This document shows, piece by piece, positions 27,694 through 35,355 of a stretch of 64,000 nucleotides of DNA (the stretch's first letter is position 1; each line of letters begins with the position of its first letter). Source of the DNA: Micromonospora olivasterospora (GTDB taxonomy: Bacteria; Actinomycetota; Actinomycetes; Mycobacteriales; Micromonosporaceae). The stretch spans positions 6,696,001 to 6,760,000 of the forward strand of contig NZ_VLKE01000001.1 in assembly GCF_007830265.1 (NCBI RefSeq), read 5' to 3'. The notes under the pieces were generated by a model, which worked only from the letters and a program-made list of their open reading frames with translations, had not been told where the DNA came from and searched no databases. Both the position numbers and the translations under genes were made by a program.

Positions 27694-28460
27694 TGAAGCA
27701 CTCCCTCTTTTGTGGACTCGAGGGCGCGCAGCACTGTGAGTTCCTGCTCGGTCGGCTGAGGGCTCCTCGTCAAACGTTCGGCGACCGCGAGCTCCCAGCC
27801 GGTGGCGGCGCGGACCCTGTCGACCGTCACGCCGGGATGCAGGCAGGTCAGCGTCAGTTCGCAGGTGTCCGGGTCAGGCTCCAGCACGCCGAGGTCGGTG
27901 ATGACCACTCGGGGTCCCCTGCCGTGAAGCCCGAGCCGCTCGCGATGGCCTGGACCACTGCCGTACCCGGCCGAGGTGACGAAGTCGACCCGGTCGGTGA
28001 AGGTCCGCAGGTTCTGTCGCACGACCACTATGACCTCGCCACAGGACGCGGCGATCTCGGGTGCGCCGCCGGCGCCGGGCAGCCGCACCGTGGGGTCGCG
28101 GTAGTTCTTCCCGATTACTGTGGTGTTGATGTTTCCGTATCGGTCGAGTTGGGCGGCGCCGAGGAATCCGATGCCGATCCGACCCGGCTGCAGCCAGTAG
28201 TTGAAGACCTCGGGAACGGAGACGACCGCGTCGGCGGTGTCGGCGAGTACTCCGTCACCGATGGAGAGGGGGAGCCTGTCGGGCTTCGCCCCGAGGCAAC
28301 CTGACTCGTAGACGAGCACGAGATTTGGCGCGTGGGTGGCCCGGGCAAGGTTCGCCGCCGTGCTGGGCAGACCGATTCCGACGAAGCAGGCGGTGCCGTC
28401 TCGGAGTTGGCGGGCCGCTGCGACTGTCATCATCTCGTCAGCTGTCCATCCCTCGCTCAT
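27690..28460 (-). CDS. pcaJ: 3-oxoadipate CoA-transferase, beta subunit
   Basis: A 256-residue class I CoA-transferase beta subunit. The catalytic glutamate is Glu52 in VYESGCLGAKP. The GIGLPSTAANLA glycine loop and the C-terminal YVTELGV-like region (RVVITDLGVLEPDPDTCELT) are recognisable. With PcaI it moves CoA from succinyl-CoA to beta-ketoadipate. Four-base overlaps with both pcaI and pcaF show tight coupling. Related subunits serve other 3-ketoacids; the neighbourhood supports the beta-ketoadipate role. Confidence 0.88.
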   Translation of the reverse strand: MSEGWTADEMMTVAAARQLRDGTACFVGIGLPSTAANLARATHAPNLVLVYESGCLGAKPDRLPLSIGDGVLADTADAVVSVPEVFNYWLQPGRIGIGFLGAAQLDRYGNINTTVIGKNYRDPTVRLPGAGGAPEIAASCGEVIVVVRQNLRTFTDRVDFVTSAGYGSGPGHRERLGLHGRGPRVVITDLGVLEPDPDTCELTLTCLHPGVTVDRVRAATGWELAVAERLTRSPQPTEQELTVLRALESTKEGVLH

Positions 28461-29275
28461 GCCGGTGTCTCCACCTTCAATACGTGCTGCTCCAGCCAGC
28501 CTTGGAAGGTGTCGCGATCCCGGCTGATCGTGTCCCAGGCGAGGTAGAAGTCGTTGTCCCGAACTGAGTACCCGTGGGCGTATGACGGGTGTGCGCCGCC
28601 GGGCACCTCGGCCACCGCGGTCACGGCCCAGGACGGCAGCACGACCTGGCCTGGCACCGGTTCAAGGTGATCGACGATCTCCTCGACGGTCACCAGCGAT
28701 TGGCGCGCGGCGAGCACCGCCTCCTTCTGCACTCCCGTGATGCCCCACATCTGTACGTTGCCGGCCCGGTCGGCGCGCTGGGCGTGCACCACCGTCACGT
28801 CGGGGCGCAGCGCGGGGACTGCGGTAAGCACCTCCCCGGTGAAGGGGCAGGCGATGGTTCGGATGTTGGTGGTGTGTCGGGGCAGGTCGGTGCCGGTGTA
28901 GCCGCGCAGTACCGCGAACGGCAGGCCAGAGGCACCCGCGACGTATCGGTTGGCCATTCCCGCGTGGCTGTGCTCCTCGAGCTCAAGTGGAACCGGCCAG
29001 GAGTTCTGCACGGCGTCGCGGAACCGGTGCAGCGACCCGACGCCCGGGTTGCCGCCCCAGGAGAAAATCAGGCGGCGGGCGCAGCCGGCCCCGATGAGTT
29101 GGTCGTAGATGACGTCGGGCGTCATCCGTACCAGGGTCAGGTCCTTTCGTCGCTGACGGATGATTTCCTGGCCGGCAGCAAAGGGTATGAGGTGGGTAAA
29201 GCCCTCCAGGGCCACCACGTCGCCGTCGCGGAGCAGGTCCGCCACGCCCTGGGCCAGCGAGACGAGCTTTGCCAT
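28457..29275 (-). CDS. pcaI: 3-oxoadipate CoA-transferase, alpha subunit
   Basis: About 272 residues of a class I CoA-transferase alpha subunit: VADLLRDGDVVALEGFTHLIPFA-type glycine loop, then LIFSWGGNPGVGSLHRFRDA and VTVVHAQRADRAGNVQMWG. I start at the ATG at 29275 (GGGAAGG just upstream); an in-frame start at 29332 would add a polar extension not expected for the family. It is the first gene of the minus-strand operon pcaI-pcaJ-pcaF-pcaD. The promoter should lie in the 587-base gap shared with the divergent cat operon. Confidence 0.88.
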   Translation of the reverse strand: MAKLVSLAQGVADLLRDGDVVALEGFTHLIPFAAGQEIIRQRRKDLTLVRMTPDVIYDQLIGAGCARRLIFSWGGNPGVGSLHRFRDAVQNSWPVPLELEEHSHAGMANRYVAGASGLPFAVLRGYTGTDLPRHTTNIRTIACPFTGEVLTAVPALRPDVTVVHAQRADRAGNVQMWGITGVQKEAVLAARQSLVTVEEIVDHLEPVPGQVVLPSWAVTAVAEVPGGAHPSYAHGYSVRDNDFYLAWDTISRDRDTFQGWLEQHVLKVETPA

Positions 29276-29465
29276 GAGCCTTCCCGTCTTTTCGGATTGG
29301 GTGATGTTCGGTATACGTACGGCCGTACTCATCTCGAACGTAGCTCCCGGCGCGCCGCCCCGTCAACCGCGTCCGGCCTGCGCGGCTCGTCGACCACCTG
29401 GGCGCGTCTGCATCATCGCGGCGACCCGTTGACGAGCCACGAGTTACGTGCAAAGTTCTAGATGG

Positions 29466-29488
29466 GAACGATCGTTCGGCCTGCGAAC
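29466..29488. promoter_or_regulatory. Candidate IclR operator (GTTCG-N5-CGAAC)
   Basis: Two overlapping dyads: the 12-bp perfect palindrome GAACGATCGTTC, and GTTCG with CGAAC spaced by five bases. The site is 190 bases before pcaI and 375 bases before the divergent regulator. It is a candidate binding site for one of the two IclR proteins that flank the pca operon. Confidence 0.45.
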
Positions 29489-29837
29489 GCACTCGAAGCG
29501 CACAGGCATGCAGGGGCGGCACGCACCCGCAGAGCCGCCGCACGCCGAGGCAAGCCGTCGACCGCGTCCGCCGCCAGCCCCGCAACGCCGGGCCACCCGC
29601 GACGCTCCCAGACGCTCACCACCATCCATCGTCACCAAGCGGCCGAAGCTGCCCGAATCGCCAGCCGGCCCTCCCCTGGCGACCGGCTACCCAACCCCAG
29701 GCCGGCCCGCCCACCGCACACGACCTCCGACCAGGCATTTCATCGCGGTCTCGATTCGATTCCCCGCACCAAAATCCCAGACCGAAGCCCTTGACAGCTC
29801 CTCGTCGACACCGTCAGGATCTGGTATCCGCAAGTCA

Positions 29838-29856
29838 ACTTTCATTATCCGAAAGT
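29838..29856. promoter_or_regulatory. Candidate autoregulatory IclR operator
   Basis: A dyad with arms ACTTTC and GAAAGT separated by ATTATCC, ending seven bases before the ATG of the IclR gene. Its A/T-rich centre stands out from the surrounding high-GC sequence and resembles IclR-family operators. A regulator bound here would block transcription or translation start of the cat operon, fitting autorepression (inference). Confidence 0.5.
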
Positions 29857-29862
29857 CAGGCA

Positions 29863-30639
29863 ATGTCGCGAACACCTCCGATCGTTCAGTCAGCCATCAA
29901 GGTTCTCGCTGCCCTCGAGTACCTGTGCCGGGCTCAGCATCCGGTCTCGCTGGAGGAGCTCGCCATGCATCTCGACGCCACGACCGCCACCACGTACCGG
30001 GTGGTCAACACGCTCATCGAAACGGGATACGCCCAGCTGAACGGTTACCGTCAGGGCTATACCGCCACACTCAAAGTGATGGGCCTGGGCGCGCAGATGC
30101 CCGGAGCATTCGACCTACGCGAGGCCGCGCGCAAGGCATTCCGCCCGGTCGGAATGCGATTCGGTGAGACCATCACGGTTGCCAGACTGGACGGGCTGAG
30201 CGCCGTGTTCATCGACAAGATCAGAGCCGGTGACAGCCTGGTCTTCTACTGCGATGTCGGACGTTCGCTCCCCCTGCACATCGGGGCCGCCGCACGGTGC
30301 ATGATGGCTCACCTCACCGACGAGGAATTCGAGGCCCTCCTCGCCAACGACCTCCCTCGACGCACCAACGCCACGATCAACTCGCCCGAGGCGCTCCGGG
30401 CGGCTCGTGCTCAGATCCGTCAGGACGGGTACGCGCTCAGTGTCGACGAAGTCGACGTGGGTGTCAGCGCGATCGCCGTGCCGCTGCTCGGACCGACCAG
30501 GAACCTCCTCGGAGCGGTGGCGATCGCGAACACGTCGAGCGCCTGGTCACCCTCGGACCACGCCGACCGGATCGAAGCGATGATCGCCGCATCGAGACGG
30601 GTCTTCGGCGCCACGACGCCCGGAGCGGCCGCCGTATGA
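29863..30639 (+). CDS. IclR-family transcriptional regulator heading the cat operon
   Basis: A 258-residue IclR protein with the winged helix-turn-helix near the N-terminus (SLEELAMHLDATTATTYRVV) and the effector domain (LPLHIGAAARCMMAHLTDEE, YALSVDEVDVGVSAIAVPLL). The ATG at 29863 is preceded by a weak AGG and a strong dyad that may be its own operator. Its stop overlaps the amidase start by ATGA, so it is the first gene of the long catabolic operon. It differs clearly in sequence from the IclR at 24.7 kb, so the two operons probably answer to different inducers. Confidence 0.87.
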   Translation: MSRTPPIVQSAIKVLAALEYLCRAQHPVSLEELAMHLDATTATTYRVVNTLIETGYAQLNGYRQGYTATLKVMGLGAQMPGAFDLREAARKAFRPVGMRFGETITVARLDGLSAVFIDKIRAGDSLVFYCDVGRSLPLHIGAAARCMMAHLTDEEFEALLANDLPRRTNATINSPEALRAARAQIRQDGYALSVDEVDVGVSAIAVPLLGPTRNLLGAVAIANTSSAWSPSDHADRIEAMIAASRRVFGATTPGAAAV

Positions 30640-31610
30640 CCCACCCACTCGACGACCTGGTCGCCCTCACCCGCTTCGAGCAGACAACGTTCGCCTACCA
30701 GCTGTCTCCCGTGACGCCGACCATCGGCACTGTACGCCCCGGTCATCCGTTCACGCTGATGGCGCAGGATGCCTCAGGCAATCAGCTACGCCGCCACACC
30801 ACACCGGAGGACATCGACCCACACCGCTTGTTCCCGCTAAGTGGACCGGTACGGGTCGAGGGTGTCCCGGCCGGATCGACCGTGGGAATCGGCATCCTGG
30901 ACATCCGTTGCGAGCCGACCGGGCACGTCTGGACTCGCCCCGGACTCGGATTCGAAGGTCCGGACCGGCTGGCGGTCCGATCGCTGCGAATCGAGCCACC
31001 CAGAATCGTTGACCCGAGCGGACTGGAACTCACCTATCAGCCACACACCGGGGCGCTCGGCGTCCTCCCAGCCAGGGAGGTTGCTGGCCGAACCCTCGGT
31101 GAGTACGGCGGCAATCTCGACGTCCCGAACCTCGGTCCAGGCTCGGCGCTATGGGTGACATCGGCAGTGGAAGGCGCCGGCATCTTCGCGGGAGATGTGC
31201 ATGCAGCCATCGGTGACGCGGAAGTCTGTGGCACCGGTGTGGAAACCCCCAGCGAGATCGACCTCGTCGCGCTCACAGCCAACTGGACCGTCGATCATCC
31301 CACCGTCATGACACCGGTGCAGACCTGGCTCATCGGCATCGGCGAGTCGCTCGAAGCCGCGATCGCAGACGTGCTGCCGACCGTCATCGACAGGCTTGCC
31401 GCCGACCGGGGCCTTCTCCGGGACCAGGCTTATCTGCTCGCCTCTCTCCTGCTCGACATCAAGATCTGCCAAGTCGTCAATCCGCTCACCAGCGTCGCCG
31501 TCTCCCTCCGTCAGGGCCTTGATCGCTGCTTGGTACCTGCCCAGGCGCACACGGACTTCACCACCTTTCGTCACCGCTACATCGAAGGGGCACACAATGC
31601 TCACCGCTGA
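30636..31610 (+). CDS. Acetamidase/formamidase family amidohydrolase
   Basis: A 324-residue FmdA/AmdA-family protein. It shows the family's beta-rich pattern: VRPGHPFTLMAQDASG, the SGPVRVEGVPAGSTVGIGIL block, HTGALGVLPAREV, GEYGGNLDVPNLGPGSALW and the conserved EGAGIFAGDVHAAIGDAEVCGTGVE stretch, read here in pieces. Members hydrolyse short amides such as formamide or acetamide to the acid and ammonia. In this operon it may remove an amide or N-acyl group from an aromatic compound before ring oxidation (inference). It overlaps the regulator stop by four bases and the oxygenase start by 14 bases. Confidence 0.85.
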   Translation: MTHPLDDLVALTRFEQTTFAYQLSPVTPTIGTVRPGHPFTLMAQDASGNQLRRHTTPEDIDPHRLFPLSGPVRVEGVPAGSTVGIGILDIRCEPTGHVWTRPGLGFEGPDRLAVRSLRIEPPRIVDPSGLELTYQPHTGALGVLPAREVAGRTLGEYGGNLDVPNLGPGSALWVTSAVEGAGIFAGDVHAAIGDAEVCGTGVETPSEIDLVALTANWTVDHPTVMTPVQTWLIGIGESLEAAIADVLPTVIDRLAADRGLLRDQAYLLASLLLDIKICQVVNPLTSVAVSLRQGLDRCLVPAQAHTDFTTFRHRYIEGAHNAHR

Positions 31611-32853
31611 ACAGAACGAGTTGCTCACCCGAACCAACGCGGGTACCCCGATGGGCGAGCTGATGCGCCGGTACTGGATTCCGATCACCGTAGGGAACCG
31701 TCTGAAGGCCGGTGGCGCGCCGTTGCAGGTCAAGATCCTCGGGGAGTCGCTCGTCGCGTACCGCAGCCCCAACGGCGCAGTAGGTCTCATGGGCGAGTTC
31801 TGTCCGCACCGCAACGCCTCGCTCGCACTGGCCCGCAACGAGGATTGCGGCCTGCGTTGCCTCTACCACGCGTGGCTCATCGCCCCGGACGGCCGCGTCC
31901 TTGAGACCCCGCCTGAGCCGCCGGAGGTCAACCTCTCCGACAAGTTCCGGCACACCGCCTACCCCAGCCGGGAGGCCGGCGGGATCGTGTGGGCGTACAT
32001 GGGCCCCGAAGAGGCGATGCCGGAGTTCCCTGAATGGATCTTCAAGCCGTACGACGAGGCCAACATCTACGTCACCAACGCGTTCCAGGAGTGCAACTGG
32101 CTGCAGGGGGTGGAGGGCGACCTCGACGCGCAACACGGCCCGTACCTGCACTACACCGACGACGAGGCGCACACCCAGGACGGCCTCCAGAACCGGGCCA
32201 ACGAGTACATCTACGACCAGCGTCCGAAGGTGGCCGCGGCCAAGAAGCCGTGGGGACTGCAGACCGTGTTCCGTTACCTGCACAAGGACGGGAAGGCGGC
32301 GACCTACTGGATCCACCCCTTCGTCATGCCCTTCTTCACCTTTTTCGAAAGCAACCTTCTCGACACCGAGGGTGCTCTCATGCACGCGTGGGTTCCCGCC
32401 ACCGACGAGTCGCACTGGGTCTGGTCCGTGCTCTTCTGCGAGGAGGCCATGACCGACGACTACATCGAGTTCGTCGACCGGACGCGCGGCTACGGCATGA
32501 CCGACCCGGAGAACAACTGGCGGGTCACTGCCTTCACCGGCAAGGGCGTCGGCTTCGAGCAGGACCGGGAGGCGATGGCGAGCGGCCGGACCTTCTCCGG
32601 GATCGAGGGCATCCTGCAGCAGGACCTGGCCATCCAGTACAGCATGGGACCGATCTCGGACCGGACCCGCGAGCACCTCACCTCTGGCGACATCGCCATC
32701 GTGCAGCTTCGCAAGTACCTGCTCGACGCCCTGGCCGCCTTCGACAAGGGCGGCCCGGCCCCGGGCACGGAGCCTGGTTCTCAGGACAGCGTCTACTTCG
32801 AGGCGCTGACCTCCACACCCGACCACTCCATGCGTGAACTGGCAAACCGATGA
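31597..32853 (+). CDS. Rieske non-heme iron aromatic oxygenase, alpha subunit
   Basis: A 418-residue oxygenase of the phthalate-dioxygenase-like group. The Rieske [2Fe-2S] ligands are Cys69-His71 (CPHRNASL) and Cys88-His91 (CLYHAW). The mononuclear iron ligands are His180 and His185 in GDLDAQHGPYLHY, and DLDAQH includes the Asp that bridges to the neighbouring subunit's Rieske centre. The ATG at 31597 follows AGGGG. No beta subunit is present, as usual for this group, which pairs with an FMN-ferredoxin reductase like the one at 39.9 kb. Likely role: initial oxygenation giving catechol. The exact substrate is unknown. Confidence 0.9.
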   Translation: MLTAEQNELLTRTNAGTPMGELMRRYWIPITVGNRLKAGGAPLQVKILGESLVAYRSPNGAVGLMGEFCPHRNASLALARNEDCGLRCLYHAWLIAPDGRVLETPPEPPEVNLSDKFRHTAYPSREAGGIVWAYMGPEEAMPEFPEWIFKPYDEANIYVTNAFQECNWLQGVEGDLDAQHGPYLHYTDDEAHTQDGLQNRANEYIYDQRPKVAAAKKPWGLQTVFRYLHKDGKAATYWIHPFVMPFFTFFESNLLDTEGALMHAWVPATDESHWVWSVLFCEEAMTDDYIEFVDRTRGYGMTDPENNWRVTAFTGKGVGFEQDREAMASGRTFSGIEGILQQDLAIQYSMGPISDRTREHLTSGDIAIVQLRKYLLDALAAFDKGGPAPGTEPGSQDSVYFEALTSTPDHSMRELANR

Positions 32854-33473
32854 AGGACCCGGCCGCGTCTCTCCGGCAACCCGAGCTCGACCAGATCCTC
32901 GCGCGGGTCGACCGGCTCGAGAGTGAGTCAGAGATCCGGAGACTCATGGCGAGCTACCAGCGTGTCAACGACGCCGGATCAGCGAGTGGGGTCATGCCGG
33001 CCTGGGGCGATCTGGACGTCCCGGCCGGTGACGGCACAGCCAGGGAGCAGCTGGACACGTTGCGGTCCGAACATGGCTGCACCTGGACGGGCGTCGGTCT
33101 CTCGCCGGAGGGCTGGCCCCACCACGACGGTGTCGCCGTCGATCAGGGCGTCCCACGTCCTGACTATATGCCGCGAATGATGCACTTTCTCACCAACGAA
33201 CGCATCGAGGTACACGACGACCACACCGCGACGGGCAGTTGGTACTGCTGGGAGCCGGCTGTCGTTCAGATCGACGGTGCACCGACGCCGATCCTCATCG
33301 TTGGACGTGCGGACCAGCGGTTCGTCCGAGAGCACGGCCGGTGGTTGCTCGCCCACGTCGATTTCGAAGAGGTCTTCTCGACCACCTTCAACGGGCCTGG
33401 CTGGGTGGCACAACCGCACGTCGCCTACGGTCCGGCCCAGGCAGACGTCGACCGGCCCCGGGAGACGCGATGA
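32850..33473 (+). CDS. NTF2/SnoaL-like protein
   Basis: A 207-residue protein with an N-terminal coiled segment (LARVDRLESESEIRRLMASY) and a C-terminal cone-shaped NTF2-like fold (HFLTNERIEVHDDHTATGSW, then VGRADQRFVREHGRWLLAHV). Such domains occur as isomerases/dehydratases and as small subunits of ring-hydroxylating oxygenases. Because it sits directly after the alpha subunit with an ATGA overlap, an accessory role in the oxygenase reaction or a separate lyase step is plausible. The middle insert (about residues 50-100) is unusual for a minimal NTF2 domain. No catalytic residues can be assigned. Confidence 0.75.
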   Translation: MKDPAASLRQPELDQILARVDRLESESEIRRLMASYQRVNDAGSASGVMPAWGDLDVPAGDGTAREQLDTLRSEHGCTWTGVGLSPEGWPHHDGVAVDQGVPRPDYMPRMMHFLTNERIEVHDDHTATGSWYCWEPAVVQIDGAPTPILIVGRADQRFVREHGRWLLAHVDFEEVFSTTFNGPGWVAQPHVAYGPAQADVDRPRETR

Positions 33474-34498
33474 AGACCGCCATCGGTGCTTCACCTCCCG
33501 GCCAGGTCGCCAGGGCTCACACTCCACGGCGAGTCCGCTCCCACGGGCTACTTCGGTTCGTTTTCCGCCGCGCCGTCGCTGCGGTCCTCACGCTCTGGGG
33601 TCTGTCAATCGCGATCTTCGCGCTCGTCCAACTCCTGCCCGGCGACCTGGGCCGCAGCATCCTCGGTCCGTACGCCAGTGACGCGGAGGTGGCGCGTCTC
33701 AATCAGGACCTCGGCGTCGATCGGCCGTTCTGGGCACGCTACGCGGACTGGCTGAGCGGCTTCGTCACGGGCGACTGGGGGCTTTCCCTGCGGCTCGGGG
33801 CACCCGCCCGTGACGTCATCCTCGATCGTCTCGCCAACTCACTGATCCTCGCCTTCGCCGCCCTGCTCGTCGTGGTCCCACTTGCGGTTGCCGCCGGCGC
33901 CTGGGCGGCTCTCCGCCAGGGCCGTCTGGTCGACCGCGCTGTGTCGATCTGCGGCGTGGCGCTGATGGCGATACCAGAGTTCGTCAGCGGCGTCTTCCTA
34001 CTCGTCATCTTCGGCGTCTACCTGGACTGGTTTCCGGTCCAATCGACCGTACCCACGCTGAGCCCGGTCGACATCATCCGACAACTGACGCTGCCAGTCA
34101 TTCCGCTCTGCTTCATCCTCTTCGGCTACATAGCCCGAATGATGCGCGCCTCGACCATCGATGTCCTCGACCGTCCCTATACCCGAACCGCGCGGCTCAA
34201 GGGATTGAACATGCGCGAAGTCTTCGTCCGCCACGTCTTCCGTAACGCGGTGCTGCCCACCATTACCGTGATCGCTGGTCAAGCCGGCTATCTCATCGGC
34301 GGACTGGTCATCGTCGAGACGCTGTTCACATATCCCGGCATCGGCAACTTCGCCTACGAGTCGGCGCGCTTCAACGACGTCGAGCCGCTGACCACGAGTG
34401 TCGTGATCATCGGTGCCGCGGTGCTGGTGCTCAACCTCCTTGGGGACATCGTGGCCGCGCTGCTCAACCCCCGCGCCATCGTCGGAGGGACGAGGTGA
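33470..34498 (+). CDS. Oligopeptide-type ABC transporter permease (DppB-like)
   Basis: A 342-residue inner-membrane permease with six predicted helices, the N-terminal DppB signature (LLPGDLGRSILGPYASDAEV) and the EAA loop (TARLKGLNMREVFVRHVFRN). It ends with GGLVIVETLFTYPGIGNFAY. It overlaps the NTF2-like gene and the next permease by four bases each. It forms a heterodimer with the DppC-like protein. In this operon it probably imports the catabolic substrate, perhaps a peptide- or amide-like aromatic, since the family also handles opines, nickel and other small amides. Confidence 0.92.
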   Translation: MKTAIGASPPGQVARAHTPRRVRSHGLLRFVFRRAVAAVLTLWGLSIAIFALVQLLPGDLGRSILGPYASDAEVARLNQDLGVDRPFWARYADWLSGFVTGDWGLSLRLGAPARDVILDRLANSLILAFAALLVVVPLAVAAGAWAALRQGRLVDRAVSICGVALMAIPEFVSGVFLLVIFGVYLDWFPVQSTVPTLSPVDIIRQLTLPVIPLCFILFGYIARMMRASTIDVLDRPYTRTARLKGLNMREVFVRHVFRNAVLPTITVIAGQAGYLIGGLVIVETLFTYPGIGNFAYESARFNDVEPLTTSVVIIGAAVLVLNLLGDIVAALLNPRAIVGGTR

Positions 34499-35355
34499 CC
34501 ACTGTCGGCAGACCCCCGAGCCTCGCTCGCGTCTCGGGGCGAGGAACGTTCGCCACTCTGATCAGGACTCCCACAGTTGTGATCGGGGGTTGTGTCGTCC
34601 TGCTATGGGTCGTCGTCGCGATCGCCTGGCCGATGCTCGTCCTCGTCAGCCCCGATCGCACCGATCCGCTCAGCGTGCTCGCCCCGCCGTCCGGCCAGCA
34701 CTGGCTGGGTACCGACCACCTCGGCAGGGACGTGTTCTCACGCGTCCTCGCCGGATCGACCAGCGTCCTGGTCATGGCTCCGTTGGCCACGCTCGTCGGA
34801 CTCGTCCTCGGCACCATCATCGGTGTCACCGCCGGCTACTTTCGGGGCTGGTGGGACATGGTCGTCATGCGGGTGTTGGAGTCGGTGCTCATCGTGCCGG
34901 TGATCCTCATCGCGATGACGGTCCTCGCGCTGTTCGGCAGCTCTCGACTGAATGTCATTCTGACGGTGGGCATCCTGTTCACCCCGCACATCGCCCGCAC
35001 GGTCCGCTCCGCGGTTCTGGTGGAACGGCACCACGAGTACGTCGCGGCCTCCTGGCTGCAGGGGTCGAGCTCGGTATACACGATGTGCGGAGAGATCCTC
35101 CGAAACGTCACCGGCCCCATCATCGTCGAGGCCACCGTTCGGCTCGGCTACGCGATCTTCGTCGCCGCCGGCCTCGCGTTCCTGTCGCTGGGCGTGCAGG
35201 AACCGTCGCCTGATTGGGGACTCACGATCTCGCTCGGCCGCCCGTACGTGCAAAGCGCCCCCTGGATGGTCCTGGCCCCGGCGGCCGCCCTCACCACGCT
35301 CGTCATCGCCGTGAACCTGCTCGCCGACGGAGTGAAGGAAGTGCTTGAACAGTGA
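34495..35355 (+). CDS. Oligopeptide-type ABC transporter permease (DppC-like)
   Basis: A 286-residue permease with the DppC hallmark HWLGTDHLGRDVFSRVLAGS close to the N-terminus, five to six helices, an EAA-type loop (EYVAASWLQGSSSVYTMCGE) and the late LGVQEPSPDWGLTISLGRPY motif. It starts with GTG overlapping the previous stop. It partners the DppB-like permease. Confidence 0.92.
   Translation: MTTVGRPPSLARVSGRGTFATLIRTPTVVIGGCVVLLWVVVAIAWPMLVLVSPDRTDPLSVLAPPSGQHWLGTDHLGRDVFSRVLAGSTSVLVMAPLATLVGLVLGTIIGVTAGYFRGWWDMVVMRVLESVLIVPVILIAMTVLALFGSSRLNVILTVGILFTPHIARTVRSAVLVERHHEYVAASWLQGSSSVYTMCGEILRNVTGPIIVEATVRLGYAIFVAAGLAFLSLGVQEPSPDWGLTISLGRPYVQSAPWMVLAPAAALTTLVIAVNLLADGVKEVLEQ

Larger units (their letters stand above)
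29276..29862. promoter_or_regulatory. Divergent control region between the pca and cat operons
   Basis: 587 bases with no supported gene between pcaI (leftward) and the iclR-led cat operon (rightward). It contains several dyads: GTACGGCCGTAC at 29317-29328, 42 bases before pcaI; GAACGATCGTTC at 29466-29477, overlapping GTTCG-N5-CGAAC at 29474-29488; and the dyad before the iclR start. The GTTCG/CGAAC half-sites resemble operators described for IclR-type beta-ketoadipate regulators. Assignment to either of the two IclR proteins is inference. Confidence 0.55.

Noticed and set aside
30636..31610. The amidase considered as an urea-amidolyase or cyclase
   Set aside because: The sequence matches the acetamidase/formamidase pattern over its whole length and lacks biotin-carboxylase or kynurenine-formamidase motifs.
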